Source of the DNA: JADKAC01 sp964492065
Lineage (GTDB): Bacteria; Bacteroidota; Bacteroidia; Chitinophagales; BACL12
Length of the DNA stretch: 64,000 bases
Direction: 5' to 3'
NCBI GenBank assembly: GCA_964492065.1
Contig: CAZBHH010000003.1
Coordinates: 62,001-126,000 of the forward strand
Below the pieces are notes generated by a model. The model was given only the letters and a program-made list of their open reading frames with translations. It was not told the DNA's origin and did not search any database. Position numbers and translations under genes: made by a program. Shown here piece after piece: positions 8,658 to 15,300 of this stretch; positions within the stretch are counted from its first letter, which is position 1, and each line of letters starts with the position of its first letter.

Positions 8658-9785
8658 TTACTTGGTTTGAAACTCAATAATTGCATTCGTAATAAAATCC
8701 ATTTGTTCAGCGTCCAGTTCGGTGTGCATCGGCAGCGATAACACTTGTGTTGCTGCCTTCTCGCTCACGGGGAAATCGCCGGAATTGTACCCGTAACTTT
8801 TATAGGCTTTACTTAAGTGCAACGGTACGGGGTAATATATCATCGTCGGAATTTCCTTTGCGGCAAGATGCTCTTTTAATGCATCGCGGTTGTTTTCAAC
8901 TAAAATTGTGTACTGGTGAAATACGTGATCGGAATATGTATTGCGTTGCGGGATGCGGATACCGGGGACATCTTTCAGGCGCATATCGTAATAGGCAGCC
9001 GCTTGTTGGCGCAATGCATTATAATTGTCTAACAAAGGCAATTTCGCCTGCAATATCGCCGCCTGCATACTGTCCAGGCGGGAGTTTACGCCGATGGTGT
9101 CATAGTAATACTTTACCGCCGAACCGTGATCGGTGACAATTTTTATTTGTGCAGCCAGCGCATCGCTGTTTGTAAACAAAGCGCCGCCATCGCCATATCC
9201 CCCTAAATTTTTTGTCGGGTAAAACGAAGTAACGCCAATATCGCCGATATTGCCCAGTTTCTTCGTCGTTCCATTGCTGAAAGTATAGTTACAACCGATT
9301 GCTTGTGCATTATCTTCAATCACATGTAAATGATGCTTTTCGGCAATGCGCATGATAGCTTCCATATTGGCCGCCTGGCCGAACAGATGCACCGGAATAA
9401 TTGCCCTGGTGCGTTCATTTATCTTCGATTCGATCTGACTGACATCCATATTGAACGTATGTAGATCAATATCGACAAATACGGGCTTCATTTTAAGCAG
9501 CGCCACCACTTCCACCGTTGCCACAAATGTAAAGGGGACGGTTATCACCTCGTCACCGGGCGCACAATCCAAAGCCATTAATGCAATTTGTAAAGCATCG
9601 GTACCATTTCCACAGGGGATGCAGTGTTTCGCACCCACATAGGCGCCCAACGCATTTGCAAAATTGCGTGTGGCCGACCCGTTAATGAATTCCGTAGTAT
9701 CAATCACCCGTTGAATACCCGAATCCACCTCAGATTTGATTTTCAGGTACTGACTGTGCAGGTCAACCATTTGGATTTTTTTCAT
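8658..9785 (-). CDS. DegT/DnrJ/EryC1/StrS family aminotransferase
   Basis: PLP-dependent sugar aminotransferase fold, 375 residues from the chosen start MKKIQMVDLHSQY at 9785. A longer frame from 9818 adds 11 residues that do not look conserved, and a -7 promoter box falls at 9806-9813, inside that extension, so the internal start is preferred. Motifs: GNGTDALQIAL, VPFTFVATVEVV, VHLFGQAANM, DNAQAIG and the PLP-lysine region SFYPTKNLGGYGDGGAL. It is the first gene of the operon with rmlB, rmlC and rmlD-cysQ, so it probably aminates a nucleotide-linked keto-sugar for surface polysaccharide or LPS. The exact substrate (for example a dTDP-3-keto or UDP-4-keto sugar) cannot be read from the sequence. 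Confidence 0.9.
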   Translation of the reverse strand: MKKIQMVDLHSQYLKIKSEVDSGIQRVIDTTEFINGSATRNFANALGAYVGAKHCIPCGNGTDALQIALMALDCAPGDEVITVPFTFVATVEVVALLKMKPVFVDIDLHTFNMDVSQIESKINERTRAIIPVHLFGQAANMEAIMRIAEKHHLHVIEDNAQAIGCNYTFSNGTTKKLGNIGDIGVTSFYPTKNLGGYGDGGALFTNSDALAAQIKIVTDHGSAVKYYYDTIGVNSRLDSMQAAILQAKLPLLDNYNALRQQAAAYYDMRLKDVPGIRIPQRNTYSDHVFHQYTILVENNRDALKEHLAAKEIPTMIYYPVPLHLSKAYKSYGYNSGDFPVSEKAATQVLSLPMHTELDAEQMDFITNAIIEFQTK

Positions 9786-9805
9786 GTAACCGTATTTTTC
9801 AGGCG

Positions 9806-9813
9806 CAAAGATA
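9806..9813 (-). promoter_or_regulatory. -7 promoter box (TATCTTTG) for the DegT-rml operon
   Basis: CAAAGATA on the plus strand reads TATCTTTG on the minus strand, matching the Bacteroidota -7 consensus TAnnTTTG. It is 20 nt before the chosen aminotransferase start. No clear -33 TTTG is seen. Confidence 0.5.
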
Positions 9814-9854
9814 ATCAACAGGGTGTGAAACCGTCCCGAACAAAATAATATTCA

Positions 9855-9862
9855 TAGTTTTG
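9855..9862 (+). promoter_or_regulatory. -7 promoter box (TAGTTTTG) for the outer-membrane protein gene
   Basis: A match to TAnnTTTG ends 5 nt before the ATG at 9868, so the transcript would have almost no leader. It is divergent from the box at 9806-9813, which fires the rml operon. Confidence 0.45.
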
Positions 9863-9867
9863 AAGCA

Positions 9868-10623
9868 ATGTTCAGGACGTTTCTTTTACTGCTGTCGCTT
9901 TCCGTATGCTTCTATCAGGCCGAGGCACAAATCAGCCTGAAGGATTCCATCGTAAAAGCGCATATCGTCAATATTGACCTGGGCGCCGGCCTGCCGGGCG
10001 GAGACCTCGCCGACCGGTTTGGTCCGCATTTTATCGTCGGCGCCGGTTATCAGTATAAGTTTGAGAACAATGTCCTGTTTGGCATTTCCGGCCATTACCT
10101 GTTCGGCAACTCGGTCACCGAGGAAGGGCTGCTGTCCAACATGCTTATCGATGACAAATATATTATCGGCAATGACGGCCTGCACTATACGCCCATAACC
10201 GGGGAAAAGGGCTTTGACGTCTCCCTGCAAATTGGGAAGATTACGCAGTTGCTTTCCACCAATCCCAATACCGGGATTGCGCTGCTCGCCGGAATCGGTA
10301 TCCTGGAACACGGCATCTCCTTTTATATCGACAAGCCCTTTGTGCCGCAGTTGTCGGGAAAATACCTCAAAGGCTACGACCGGCTGAGCAATGGCTTCAT
10401 GTTAAATCAGTATATCGGGTATTACGTTTTCAATAACAATAATTTTGTAAACTTTCGCATGGGCATTGAATTCCAGGAGGCATTTACCAAAAACAGAAGA
10501 GGTATTGACTTTGACACCCAGTTCATTGATGATGATCTGCATTTTGATTTGATGACTACCTTAAAGCTCAGTTGGAATCTATGCATTTTTGAAAAACCAA
10601 AGCGCAGATTTTATATTCCCTGA
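9868..10623 (+). CDS. Predicted outer-membrane beta-barrel protein, unknown function
   Basis: 251 residues with a signal peptide (about 1-20, cleavage near EAQ). The rest alternates glycine- and aromatic-rich strands (for example FIVGAGYQYKF, VLFGISGHYLFG and FVNFRMGIEF), the pattern of an 8-10 strand beta-barrel, although the last residues KPKRRFYIP do not form the classic terminal aromatic strand. I do not recognise a named family. It is immediately followed by waaA (ATG 2 nt after this stop), so the two are probably co-transcribed, which suggests an envelope or LPS context. Confidence 0.65.
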   Translation: MFRTFLLLLSLSVCFYQAEAQISLKDSIVKAHIVNIDLGAGLPGGDLADRFGPHFIVGAGYQYKFENNVLFGISGHYLFGNSVTEEGLLSNMLIDDKYIIGNDGLHYTPITGEKGFDVSLQIGKITQLLSTNPNTGIALLAGIGILEHGISFYIDKPFVPQLSGKYLKGYDRLSNGFMLNQYIGYYVFNNNNFVNFRMGIEFQEAFTKNRRGIDFDTQFIDDDLHFDLMTTLKLSWNLCIFEKPKRRFYIP

Positions 10624-10624
10624 C

Positions 10625-11875
10625 ATGCTATCGCTCAGCACTCTTTTGTACGATCTGTTCCACACCTGTTATAAAGCCTCCATTCACATAGCTGCACCTT
10701 TCCGGAATAAGGCCAGGCAATGGGTGGATGGCAGAAAACACGTTTTTGAAATTCTCGAAACCCGGCTAAAAGACAAACCCTCGAAGCGGCTCTGGATGCA
10801 TTGCGCCTCCCTGGGTGAATTTGAACAAGGCCGCCCGGTACTGGAGGCATTCAAAAAATCGCATCCCGAATATTGTATAGTGCTCACTTTTTTTTCTCCC
10901 AGCGGATACGAATTGAGAAAAAACTATGCCGGAGCCGATATTATCAGCTACTTACCGGCCGACTCGAGTGTGAATGCCCGTAGATTTATCCAAAATGTGA
11001 AACCGCAGATGGCGCTTTTCGTCAAATACGAATTCTGGTTTCACTATCTCCATACTTTACATACGCATCGCATACCCATCGTATTATTTTCAGCCATATT
11101 CCGAAAGGAGCAGGTATTCTTTCAATGGTATGGGCTGCTGTTCAGGAAAATGCTGGGGTATTTTGACAAAGTGATAGTACAGACACCGGCGTCGAGAGAA
11201 TTATTGCAATCGGTTAATATATCCGCAGAAGTGGCTGCCGATACACGTTTCGACAGGGTGTATGCAATTGCGCAATTGCCGGATACCGATAATAAGTTGA
11301 CAGAATTTAAAGGGGAATCTCCCCTTTGCATCGGCGGGAGCACTTGGCCTGAAGATGAACTTATTCTCGCAGAAGTTTACCATACTTTCTTAGAACCCAA
11401 TCACTACAAATTGGTGATTGCACCACACGATGTATCCGCAAAAAATATCGAACGGCTGCAGAGTGTATTTAAAGGCAAATGCCGGCTATTATCGGATGCT
11501 GCGTTTGGTGATGCAAACGTGCTGATCGTAGATTCCATCGGCAGACTTGCATCCATCTACAGGTATGCCACCTTTGTTTATATCGGCGGCGCTTTTGGAA
11601 AAGGCCTGCACAATATTTTAGAGGCAAGCGTTTACGGCAAGCCCGTATTTTTCGGACCCCGCCATCAAAAGTTTAATGAAGCCATTGAACTGACACAAGC
11701 CGGCGCCGCATTCTCAATCAACAGTGCAGAACAACTGAACCACTTGTTTATTGCAATTTCCGGCGACGCAGATACATACGAAGCCATTTGTAAAACGGCA
11801 AAGCAGTATGTGGAAAAAAAACTGGGAGGCACCCGGCAGGTAATGGCAGCCATTGAGCGCCTGTTGCCCGCATAA
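10625..11875 (+). CDS. waaA: 3-deoxy-D-manno-octulosonic acid transferase
   Basis: Kdo transferase (GT30) that adds Kdo to lipid A precursor at the inner-membrane face. 416 residues from ATG 10625. An upstream in-frame start at 10589 would overlap the preceding gene by 35 nt and is not preferred. Seen: an N-terminal hydrophobic/amphipathic anchor (LLYDLFHTCYKAS), the family motif LWMHCASLGEFEQGRPVLEA with the catalytic Glu, FVKYEFWFHYL, and in the second Rossmann domain CIGGSTWPEDE, YIGGAFGKGLHNILEA and GPRHQKFNEA. All are typical of WaaA. The gene ends 1 nt before a convergent gene. Confidence 0.95.
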   Translation: MLSLSTLLYDLFHTCYKASIHIAAPFRNKARQWVDGRKHVFEILETRLKDKPSKRLWMHCASLGEFEQGRPVLEAFKKSHPEYCIVLTFFSPSGYELRKNYAGADIISYLPADSSVNARRFIQNVKPQMALFVKYEFWFHYLHTLHTHRIPIVLFSAIFRKEQVFFQWYGLLFRKMLGYFDKVIVQTPASRELLQSVNISAEVAADTRFDRVYAIAQLPDTDNKLTEFKGESPLCIGGSTWPEDELILAEVYHTFLEPNHYKLVIAPHDVSAKNIERLQSVFKGKCRLLSDAAFGDANVLIVDSIGRLASIYRYATFVYIGGAFGKGLHNILEASVYGKPVFFGPRHQKFNEAIELTQAGAAFSINSAEQLNHLFIAISGDADTYEAICKTAKQYVEKKLGGTRQVMAAIERLLPA

Positions 11876-11876
11876 A

Positions 11877-12539
11877 TTATTCCTTGAATTTAACCTTTAC
11901 CGTTTCCAGGAACCGCTCCATGGCATCCGTTTTATTTTGCCAGTTGTAATTGACGGCTAATTCTTTCGCCACATATACCTGCACATCGTTGAAATTGGTT
12001 AAGCCGTTCAGGAAGCGAATCGCTTTATCGTAGGCCATTGAATCGTTCTTGAACAACTCCTTAATAAAAAAGAATTTTTCGTTAAGGTCAATGGAGGTGC
12101 GCAAATCATCCACTTTTTTATTTTGAATTTTATCTGCTAAAATCACCTTTTCCCGGGCCAGTTTTTCGTTGAGGAAATGTTTTGACTCCGCAGTAGTATC
12201 ATTAACGGACACTTCGGGCGCATCAAAATAAAAACTATCCTGAATCGATGCCGATTCGGTCTCCGCAATACTCTCAATTGAAATTTCCGTTTCGGCTTTC
12301 GCTTCTTGGTGCAGAGGTTGTACATCCGGTTCCGGCGCAGCGTCATCCTCCTTCGGAGTTTCTGATTGGAGTTGCACCTTTTCGGCCGGCAGGAATAACA
12401 CGATATCGTATAACCTGCGCAGGTAGTCCTTAACCAGGTCTGTTTCAAGTGTGGAAGGCGTTGTCGTGCTATCCAGGTTATCCATGAGCGATTGAATTTT
12501 ATACAGCAGTTGTTTTGCTTCAGAGATTGAACTTGACAT
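11877..12539 (-). CDS. Bacteroidota-typical cytoplasmic protein of unknown function
   Basis: 220 residues with no signal peptide. It shows three regions: an N-terminal helical segment (SEAKQLLYKIQSLMDNLD..., 5-50), a long acidic low-complexity linker (about 65-125, rich in Glu, Pro, Ala and Ser), and a conserved C-terminal block LNEKFFFIKELFKNDSMAYD... followed by KAIRFLNGL and DAMERFLETVKVKF (about 150-220). The C-terminal block resembles one I have seen in many Bacteroidota proteins of unknown role. Divergent from tdk (65 bp between starts) and convergent with waaA. Possibly a scaffold or adaptor; no function is claimed. Confidence 0.7.
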   Translation of the reverse strand: MSSSISEAKQLLYKIQSLMDNLDSTTTPSTLETDLVKDYLRRLYDIVLFLPAEKVQLQSETPKEDDAAPEPDVQPLHQEAKAETEISIESIAETESASIQDSFYFDAPEVSVNDTTAESKHFLNEKLAREKVILADKIQNKKVDDLRTSIDLNEKFFFIKELFKNDSMAYDKAIRFLNGLTNFNDVQVYVAKELAVNYNWQNKTDAMERFLETVKVKFKE

Positions 12540-12604
12540 ATTGTTTTGTATGCATTTAATTATTCATTAACGTATTTTCGCTTTAAAGTTATATCATTCG
12601 CATT

Positions 12605-13168
12605 ATGTTTATTGAACCGCAATTCACAGGCAAAAGAAAAGGTTGGATCGAAGTGATAACCGGCAGCATGTTTTCTGGGAAAACCGAAGAGCTGATACGG
12701 CGGCTGAAACGTGCCCGGATAGCCAATATGCAGGTGAAAATTTTTAAGCCGTCAATGGATACCCGGTACAACAGGGAGCAAATCGTTTCCCATGATGAAA
12801 ATTTCATTCAGTCCACGCCGGTAATGCAGGCGGATGATATCGTGCGAAGCAGTTCAGATGTTGATGTGATAGGCATTGACGAAGCGCAGTTTTTTGACGA
12901 TACCATTATTGATGTTTGCGAGCGACTTGCAACCGGCGGAATCCGCGTTGTGGTTGCGGGATTGGATATGGACTTCCGGGGCAAGCCTTTTGGCCCAATG
13001 CCTCAACTGCTGGCCATTGCCGATTACATAACCAAAGTACATGCTATTTGTGTGCGTTGCGGCAATATCGCCAATTACTCGTACCGGCTTTCGTCAAGTG
13101 CTGAGAAAATTTTATTGGGCGAGAAAAAAGAATATGAACCGAGGTGTCGTACCTGCTTCTTAAAATAG
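12605..13168 (+). CDS. tdk: Thymidine kinase (type II)
   Basis: 187 residues, ATP-dependent phosphorylation of thymidine in the salvage pathway. Walker A is GSMFSGKTEELIRR near 18-31, the Walker B-type motif is VIGIDEAQFFD (about 88-98), and the lasso/zinc region has CVRCGN plus CRTC, giving the four structural-zinc cysteines. Length is normal for the bacterial type II enzyme. The ATG at 12605 gives the usual N-terminal extension before the P-loop. Confidence 0.97.
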   Translation: MFIEPQFTGKRKGWIEVITGSMFSGKTEELIRRLKRARIANMQVKIFKPSMDTRYNREQIVSHDENFIQSTPVMQADDIVRSSSDVDVIGIDEAQFFDDTIIDVCERLATGGIRVVVAGLDMDFRGKPFGPMPQLLAIADYITKVHAICVRCGNIANYSYRLSSSAEKILLGEKKEYEPRCRTCFLK

Positions 13169-13210
13169 GTTAAGTTACCAATTTATGACCTGCCTTCCAA
13201 TATGTTTTTC

Positions 13211-13218
13211 TATATTTG
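13211..13218 (+). promoter_or_regulatory. -7 promoter box (TATATTTG)
   Basis: A match to TAnnTTTG ending 7 nt before the ATG at 13226. It fits transcription of the PKD/T9SS gene with a leader of only a few nucleotides. Confidence 0.5.
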
Positions 13219-13225
13219 TTTTTAA

Positions 13226-14836
13226 ATGAAAAAAATAAATATGAAAAAAATTTATGTACTGTTTGCCTGTATCCTGGGAGCATATTCCATGCAGGGACAA
13301 ATCTCGACAGCCGGTTCTCCGGGAGATCATCCCCTGATCCCAAGATCAGATGCCAAAACCGCCACCAAAGAAGAGATAATGGCGATTAAAGGCGATATTA
13401 CCGGTACCACCCGGGATGCCTCCCTGGCATATTACTGGATTAATTACAACGATGCCATCGATATGGTATTCAATGGCGGCACGCTGGAGAATATCTCATT
13501 CCTACCGTTATGGCCGGATTCCACCGTTAAGGTGATTGGCAATGATGCCGGAACACCTTATGAATTTTTCTGGTGGATTCATTCTTACGCCGACATGCTG
13601 GATCCCACGTCTTTCTATATTTCCGACTGGGTGGATGCGAATTATACAGTGATCGGCAATTCTTCCGACTGGTTCAATAAGGACCATTCATTCCGCGTGG
13701 ATTCCGTCAGGTTCTATTACTTATACGAACGCCACGACCATTCGGTAACAGATACATTAAGGGTGTATATCATGGGACCGGGCTCTACGGTTCACCAGTT
13801 TGCCACCCTGGGCGATCCTTCCTACCAGGCAGTTTATTTCCGGTATTGGAAAGACGAAAACAGGCCGAACGGGTCATTTGAATATTACGATATCCTGCTG
13901 AATGATGCAGACACGGCTTCCTTTAATGCGGGGGCAATGCAAATTCCATTGGATATCATAATACCAAAGGCGCCTATGGGTAATGACAACAAAATTTCCA
14001 TTGCATTCTCCTATCATCCGGGGCAGGACTACGCCTTTGGTGATACGCTGCTTGATTTCAACGATCCACCGGTGACTACCAACCAACTCAATTCTTTCTG
14101 GCTCGCAACAAACGAAGAGTATTACGATGGCTTCCCCACTTCCATGGACGATGGCGCCTATAACCAGGCCGGCGCAGCAACCAGCGAAGTGCGCTACGGT
14201 ATTTCCACCACCGGCTGGAATGGATACTACATCAACACTTTTGCCTTCCTATCCACCTCCTTTGCATGGGAGCACGCCTATATTGACTGGCACCTGGCAC
14301 CGGAAGGCGTTAATTTCCAATACTCCAATCCTTCGCCCTGCGTGGACCTCACTAAGGAATTCCAGGACTTTACCAACTTTGTAAGCGAACCGGGCTCTGC
14401 AACATATTATTGGGATTTTGACGACGGCAGTAGCGACTTTGAACAAAACCCCACGCATACCTTCCCCGAGCCGGGAACATACCAGGTATGCCTGGTTGTA
14501 ACAGAGGGCGCTGTTTCCTATCAGCAATGTAAAAATGTAACTGTTGATTTTTGTTCAGGTACGGGAGTTGAAGCTTTTGAAACGCTCAGCAACTTTACCA
14601 TTTACCCCAACCCTGCAAACGATGCGCTGAACCTCAACCTGGAATTTGCTACCCAAAGCGATGTAGTTATTTCCATTTTCAACGCACAGGGTCAGATGAT
14701 TTACTCCACCAACGCCGATCATATTACCGAGTACGCCGAATCTATTGACGTTAGCGGTTTTTCAAATGGCGTTTACATGGTTCAAATTGCCGATGGCAAT
14801 AAGGTAACGACAAAGAATTTTGTTATAGCCCGTTAA
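13226..14836 (+). CDS. Secreted PKD-domain protein with T9SS sorting domain
   Basis: 536 residues. A signal peptide lies at about 1-25 (start MKKINMKKIYVLF, ending SMQGQ; a second in-frame ATG at 13241 is an equally good start). The large N-terminal region (about 30-380) is aromatic-rich and not recognised. A PKD domain follows (about 388-432; YYWDFDDGSSDFEQNPTHTF), then a type A T9SS C-terminal sorting domain (about 450-536) with FTIYPNPANDALNL and the final GVYMVQIADG...TKNFVIAR. It is expected to be exported by the type IX system and anchored or released at the cell surface. It ends in a strong terminator and is probably monocistronic. The function of the N-terminal part is unknown. Confidence 0.82.
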   Translation: MKKINMKKIYVLFACILGAYSMQGQISTAGSPGDHPLIPRSDAKTATKEEIMAIKGDITGTTRDASLAYYWINYNDAIDMVFNGGTLENISFLPLWPDSTVKVIGNDAGTPYEFFWWIHSYADMLDPTSFYISDWVDANYTVIGNSSDWFNKDHSFRVDSVRFYYLYERHDHSVTDTLRVYIMGPGSTVHQFATLGDPSYQAVYFRYWKDENRPNGSFEYYDILLNDADTASFNAGAMQIPLDIIIPKAPMGNDNKISIAFSYHPGQDYAFGDTLLDFNDPPVTTNQLNSFWLATNEEYYDGFPTSMDDGAYNQAGAATSEVRYGISTTGWNGYYINTFAFLSTSFAWEHAYIDWHLAPEGVNFQYSNPSPCVDLTKEFQDFTNFVSEPGSATYYWDFDDGSSDFEQNPTHTFPEPGTYQVCLVVTEGAVSYQQCKNVTVDFCSGTGVEAFETLSNFTIYPNPANDALNLNLEFATQSDVVISIFNAQGQMIYSTNADHITEYAESIDVSGFSNGVYMVQIADGNKVTTKNFVIAR

Positions 14837-14855
14837 TAATTGTAATAATTGAATC

Positions 14856-14886
14856 AAAACCCTGCCTAAGCGCAGGGTTTTTTTTT
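14856..14886 (+). terminator. Strong intrinsic terminator after the PKD/T9SS gene
   Basis: A perfect 10-bp stem (14856-14865 with 14872-14881, including CCCTGC/GCAGGG) with a 6-nt loop, ending in an uninterrupted T run to 14886. It lies 20 nt after the stop codon. Confidence 0.9.
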
Positions 14887-15252
14887 GCCTGTATGCGCCG
14901 GATGCATACGAGTGACCCGCCGTGCGGTATTTAATTAACGGCTAAAACTATACGGCCAAATTGGGCGCTCATCCTGCACGGTTCAAAATAGCATGCACAT
15001 CAAATACACTTTAAGGGGTTATCCGTTGCAATGCATTTGATTGGGAAATAATCCGTTACCGGGAAAAAACAGCGACCCCATGCCGGCAGATTTTTTACAA
15101 GGGGAATACATTCCGGTTTCAGCACCATTTCAACAGTGTAAAATGCAGGCCAATCTTCAACATGCACTCGGGGGACTGACTCCCGGATGGGTAAGCGAGA
15201 GCTTTATAAATACGGCGGCGCAAAAGAAAGACAGCAATGCAAACAATAATAA
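14887..15252. other. Intergenic stretch without a supported gene
   Basis: About 365 bp between two terminators. An open frame of about 79 codons starting from TTG at 15041 is present, but it has no hydrophobic core, no recognisable motif and runs into the terminator hairpin, so I do not call it. I see no tRNA, repeat or promoter box. Confidence 0.5.
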
Positions 15253-15278
15253 AAAAACCCGGGCTCAGCCGGGTTTTT
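15253..15278 (-). terminator. Intrinsic terminator, bidirectional shape
   Basis: The stem AAAAACCCGG/CCGGGTTTTT (15253-15262 with 15269-15278) with a 6-nt loop. The A run on the plus strand supplies a T tract on the minus strand, and the hairpin lies 23 nt after the stop of the minus-strand T9SS gene. It could also stop plus-strand transcription. Confidence 0.85.
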
Positions 15279-15300
15279 AAAGTATTTCAAATTTATCGGA

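Noticed and set aside
9786..9818. Longer start for the aminotransferase
   Set aside because: It contains the -7 box and adds residues that do not look conserved.
15041..15280. 79-codon open frame between two terminators
   Set aside because: Begins with a TTG, has no signal peptide or motif, and its end runs into the terminator stem; composition is like intergenic DNA.
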